Shown here: positions 6,360 to 8,829 of the stretch, piece by piece
How positions within the stretch are numbered: position 1 is the first letter of the stretch
How the letters are laid out: the number at the start of each line of letters is the position of its first letter
Source of the DNA: Mariprofundaceae bacterium
GTDB lineage: Bacteria; Pseudomonadota; Zetaproteobacteria; Mariprofundales; Mariprofundaceae
Length of the DNA: 8,829 nt
Direction: 5' to 3'
Assembly: GCA_030950825.1 (NCBI GenBank)
Contig: JAUZQT010000119.1
Location: 1-8,829 of the forward strand
Program-made: the position numbers and the translations under genes
Notes under the pieces: generated by a model
What the model saw: only the letters and a program-made list of their open reading frames with translations
The model's database searches: none
What the model was told of the DNA's origin: nothing

Positions 6360-6860
6360 ATGGCTAAAAAGATAGTACGGACGCGCTCAAAACTCACCGA
6401 TATTCATCACAACCTTGCTGATATATTGGGCTCAGAGCGTTTGGATCAATTGGTTGGCTTGTCACGATTACGTAGACTTTGGCCAGATATTGTTGGCCCC
6501 ATGCTTGCCCAACGAACAGAACCCATTGAATTCAAACCCAGTAATGATGGTAGCAGCACCTTGGTGATTGCGGTCAATCATTCGACCATGGCACAACAAA
6601 TTATTTTTCTACGTGATGATATTCGTAAGTCCTGTTTTGAAAAAGCTCGCATGGGGCGTATCGCCAAAATTTTTACCCGCGTCCAAGCTGTTGCAGGCAT
6701 TCGGCCTGAAAAAATAAAACCAGAAGCAATGCCTGTTAGCCTGCAAAAAAAGAAACAACTTGCATCTGAGCTTCAAAACATCAAAAATCGCCAACTTCGC
6801 CACGCAATGTTTGAAGCTCGGCTTGCACAATTACGTTATAGTCATGGAGAAACAACATGA
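6360..6860 (+). CDS. DUF721 (DciA-like) protein
   Basis: Matches the DUF721 family, which includes DciA, the replicative-helicase (DnaB) loader or operator in bacteria lacking DnaC/DnaI. The 166-residue protein has the family core at about 14-95: an N-terminal helix (L19-A-D-I-L-G24), the signature W41-P-D-I-V-G46 with Q51-R-T-E-P following, a strand carrying L68-V-I-A-V72, then the helical stretch about 77-95 (M77-A-Q-Q, L84-R). The basic C-terminal part (about 115-160) looks extended or helical and may bind DNA. GGAAG at 6348-6352 precedes ATG 6360 by 7 bases. The gene begins 15 bases after hinT and its TGA overlaps the next ATG (6857-6860), indicating translational coupling. The family assignment is good; a helicase-loading role is inferred. 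Confidence 0.82.
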   Translation: MAKKIVRTRSKLTDIHHNLADILGSERLDQLVGLSRLRRLWPDIVGPMLAQRTEPIEFKPSNDGSSTLVIAVNHSTMAQQIIFLRDDIRKSCFEKARMGRIAKIFTRVQAVAGIRPEKIKPEAMPVSLQKKKQLASELQNIKNRQLRHAMFEARLAQLRYSHGETT

Positions 6861-7738
6861 AAAAAATACTAACACTCAGTATGTTAGCTGTCTTTTGCCT
6901 AGTCTTTTCTGGCACCAATCATGCCGAGGCCAAACGCTTTGGTGGCGGCTCTAGCTTTGGCAAGAGCTTCAGCAACAAAAGCGCTGCTCCAGCGCCTCGT
7001 ATGTCGCAACAAAAACAAGCTGCACCAAGCAAACAAGCAGCAGGCAGCCCCGCACGTGGCGGTATGATGGGTATGTTGGGTGGTTTGGCACTTGGTGGTA
7101 TGTTGGGAGCACTGTTCTTCGGAGGTGCCTTTGATGGCATCAATTTCTTTGATATTCTCATTCTTGCTGGCATTGCCTTTGCTGTTTTCTGGTTTATGCG
7201 ACGTAAAATCCAGACAGCTTCGCCGCAAAATGCCTATGCAGGCGGCGCTCAAGCTGACCAAGGTGCAGAACAAACAGGCAATCACGATGATGCCTTTACA
7301 ACATCGCAACATGCACCCCAAACATCGGAGCATATGCTGCGCCCAGATATTGATGAGACACATTTCATTCCAGCAGCCAAAGATATTTTCATGCGCATGC
7401 AAACCGCGTGGAATCAAAAAGATATGAATGATATTCGCACTTTTTGCACAACTGAGATTGCCGATAAAATTGAATCAGATATGCAAGCATTGGGCAGTAA
7501 TCAGACGCGTAATGAAGTAGGAATGCTTGAAGCCAATATTGCCGATGCATGGATTGAATCAGACGATGAATGGGTTGCTATTCATTTTCAGGCAATGCTG
7601 AAAGAAGAGACCTTAAACAGTGAAGGTAAAAGCCTTGGAGAAAAATCACACGAAACCCACGAAACTTGGATTTTCCGCCATGCAATCAGTGGTGACGATC
7701 CAACGTGGTATCTAGCAGGTATTCAACAAGCAGGGTAA
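6857..7738 (+). CDS. Tim44-like domain protein, exported or membrane-anchored
   Basis: A 293-residue protein with four parts. Residues 1-25 form a signal peptide (K2-K3, hydrophobic 4-18, likely cut after A23-E-A25). Residues 26-90 are low-complexity, rich in Gly, Ser, Ala, Gln and Lys, beginning K26-R-F-G-G-G as in proteobacterial homologues. A Gly/Met stretch (69-92) and a membrane helix (97-115, ending F113-M-R-R-K) come next. After a Gln/Ala/His-rich linker, the Tim44-like domain covers about 168-293 (F178-x-x-M181-Q-x-A184, W238-V-A-I-H-F, W271-I-F, W284-Y-L-A-G-I-Q). Bacterial Tim44-like proteins lack a firm function; the domain has an NTF2-like fold. The ATGA overlap with the DUF721 gene shows coupling. 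It ends the cluster, with no clear terminator before the converging gene. Confidence 0.8.
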   Translation: MKKILTLSMLAVFCLVFSGTNHAEAKRFGGGSSFGKSFSNKSAAPAPRMSQQKQAAPSKQAAGSPARGGMMGMLGGLALGGMLGALFFGGAFDGINFFDILILAGIAFAVFWFMRRKIQTASPQNAYAGGAQADQGAEQTGNHDDAFTTSQHAPQTSEHMLRPDIDETHFIPAAKDIFMRMQTAWNQKDMNDIRTFCTTEIADKIESDMQALGSNQTRNEVGMLEANIADAWIESDDEWVAIHFQAMLKEETLNSEGKSLGEKSHETHETWIFRHAISGDDPTWYLAGIQQAG

Positions 7739-7781
7739 CGTATCAATTAGGCAGGCTTTTGGATGAACATCTTGTGAACAT

Positions 7782-7794
7782 GCTGAATAGTTGC
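7782..7794 (+). repeat. Copy of recurring 13-base intergenic motif (GCTGAATAGTTGC)
   Basis: Differs by one base from the copy at 163-175. It lies in the 64-base gap between two converging genes, 8 bases from the stop of the PilZ gene. TGAACAT occurs twice just before it (7764-7770 and 7775-7781). No intrinsic terminator for either gene is visible in this gap. Confidence 0.4.
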
Positions 7795-7802
7795 GATAGA
7801 TT

Positions 7803-8829
7803 TTAAAAATCCAGCTGATCAGGGCGCTTCTTCTCATCCTCTTGTCCGTATACAAGCGCCATCGCACGCAACTCAGACATACTTAATACTTCTGTAATTT
7901 TAAAAATAGAATAATTGCAACCAAACTCCCCCGTTGGGTATATTCGGCAGATATTTGTCTCGGGATTACCCACGCCTTGAATATCAACCGTCAACGCAGA
8001 ATGATAATGGTCGTCACTACCAAGCCAAACATGCCAGCTACCATCCAAACGCTCCAATAACACAGGCCACACTTTCTTTTGCACCATCGCATTATGTCGG
8101 TGGATAAATTTCAATGTCGCATGCTTTGTCGTACCGCGTATAAATTCCACACCCAAACGCTCATACCCCTGCAAAGAAACCTGAACATGCCGAACAATCG
8201 CATGTTTCGGCCAACCTGTTTTAACTGGCCATTCAAAACTAAGCATCGCGCCAACAGGGATCACGCGACCATTGCGAATATCACACTGCAACATTGCGCC
8301 CTTGTGCGATAAGTTATGCAACACCCAGCCCTTTTCAGCTTCCGATGCCTCCCATTCATTATCCGCATCGATATGTAGTCCAACATGGACACCAACATTA
8401 ACTTGTTTCTTGCTAACAGCTGTTCGTTTTTCACGTTTGATACGACGAAATGCCGCCATAAGAATATCACCGCAAACTCTGGCATCCGACACATCACTTT
8501 CTAGGCGCATGGCATACCCTTTATTGCTAAGCGCTTCGGCCTTATTCGCCATATCCAGATCCTGCAACACACGCCGTAAAAGTCCAGATGCTGAAATTGC
8601 CAAAACCTCGCAAGCAATATGATCAGGGAAACGTACCATTCGTTTGGGTTTGGTGTGTGGCTTACTGATTTGACTCACCAAAAACGGCCCTCGATTGGGG
8701 TTGGCTACAGTTTCACCCGCACGTAAAAATACAATATCTGCCAAAGAAGCATATTGTGAAACACGCCATAACATGACTTTTTTATCTTCATTGGTGCATG
8801 CGTATAAGTCCATGCGGCGAATCAACTCA
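7803..8829 (-). CDS. PilZ-type domain protein, N-terminus beyond the window
   Basis: The frame ends at 7803 and stays open to the window edge; 341 complete codons are visible. The furthest start-like codon is TTG at 8825 (residue 1 in this numbering) and the first ATG is at 8813, but there is room for no more than four bases before the TTG, so the true start probably lies outside. Residues about 127-230 resemble a PilZ c-di-GMP-binding barrel: basic R127-R-I-K-R131, then N171-L-S-H-K-G176, then G192 and a closing G225-V-E-F. PilZ normally has R-x-x-x-R and (D/N)-x-S-x-x-G. The segments about 1-125 and 245-340 are unassigned; the latter has Trp-rich likely strands (W253, W264, W267). A c-di-GMP receptor role is inferred. 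It converges on the six-gene cluster and is not part of it. Confidence 0.6.
   Translation of the reverse strand, partial: ELIRRMDLYACTNEDKKVMLWRVSQYASLADIVFLRAGETVANPNRGPFLVSQISKPHTKPKRMVRFPDHIACEVLAISASGLLRRVLQDLDMANKAEALSNKGYAMRLESDVSDARVCGDILMAAFRRIKREKRTAVSKKQVNVGVHVGLHIDADNEWEASEAEKGWVLHNLSHKGAMLQCDIRNGRVIPVGAMLSFEWPVKTGWPKHAIVRHVQVSLQGYERLGVEFIRGTTKHATLKFIHRHNAMVQKKVWPVLLERLDGSWHVWLGSDDHYHSALTVDIQGVGNPETNICRIYPTGEFGCNYSIFKITEVLSMSELRAMALVYGQEDEKKRPDQLDF

Noticed and set aside
6899..7417. Long minus-strand frame (172 codons) opposite the Tim44-like gene
   Set aside because: It is antisense to a clear signal-peptide/Tim44 protein, and its Cys/His-rich composition is what reading Gly/Ala/Gln-rich codons backwards produces.

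Overview
This window looks like chromosomal DNA from a Gram-negative, moderately AT-rich proteobacterium. The grounds are a PgsA of gammaproteobacterial type, a secreted Tim44-like protein, a DUF721/DciA-type protein, a PilZ protein and inner-membrane motor-type subunits. Gammaproteobacteria or Zetaproteobacteria are the best guesses, but the sequence alone does not fix the taxon. There is no tRNA, rRNA, CRISPR array, intact transposase or phage gene.

Layout. 1-337 is non-coding: a structured repeat (11-82), a copy of a recurring 13-base motif (163-175), and a possible leader peptide plus hairpin just before pgsA. 338-883 is pgsA (phosphatidylglycerophosphate synthase). 884-1097 is a gap without a gene. 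1098-2504 encodes a polytopic membrane protein with GT-C-like layout and unknown role. 2505-2851 is a repeat-filled intergenic region with a MITE-like element (2512-2663), an internal long palindrome, a degenerate second copy of the element's left end, and two overlapping hairpins.

2852-7738 is a compact same-strand cluster of six genes with gaps of 1, 2, 10 and 15 bases and one 4-base overlap: a DAACS dicarboxylate/amino-acid:cation symporter, a MotA/TolQ/ExbB-like four-helix subunit, a MotB-like single-helix coiled-coil subunit, a HIT (HinT-like) nucleotide hydrolase, a DUF721/DciA-like protein and a secreted/anchored Tim44-like protein. This reads as one operon, though internal promoters are possible. 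7803-8829 runs on the opposite strand, converging on the cluster, and encodes a PilZ-type protein cut off by the window edge at its N-terminus.

The most interesting content is the stator-like pair at 4185-6004. It has MotA topology and the MotB proton-binding Asp motif (D-x-M-T), but the usual OmpA-like peptidoglycan-binding domain is replaced by a small unassigned domain behind a long Gln-rich coiled coil. It sits with a transporter and housekeeping genes, not with flagellar, Tol-Pal, TonB or recognisable Zorya partners. It may be an undescribed ion-driven inner-membrane machine; its function cannot be read from the sequence.
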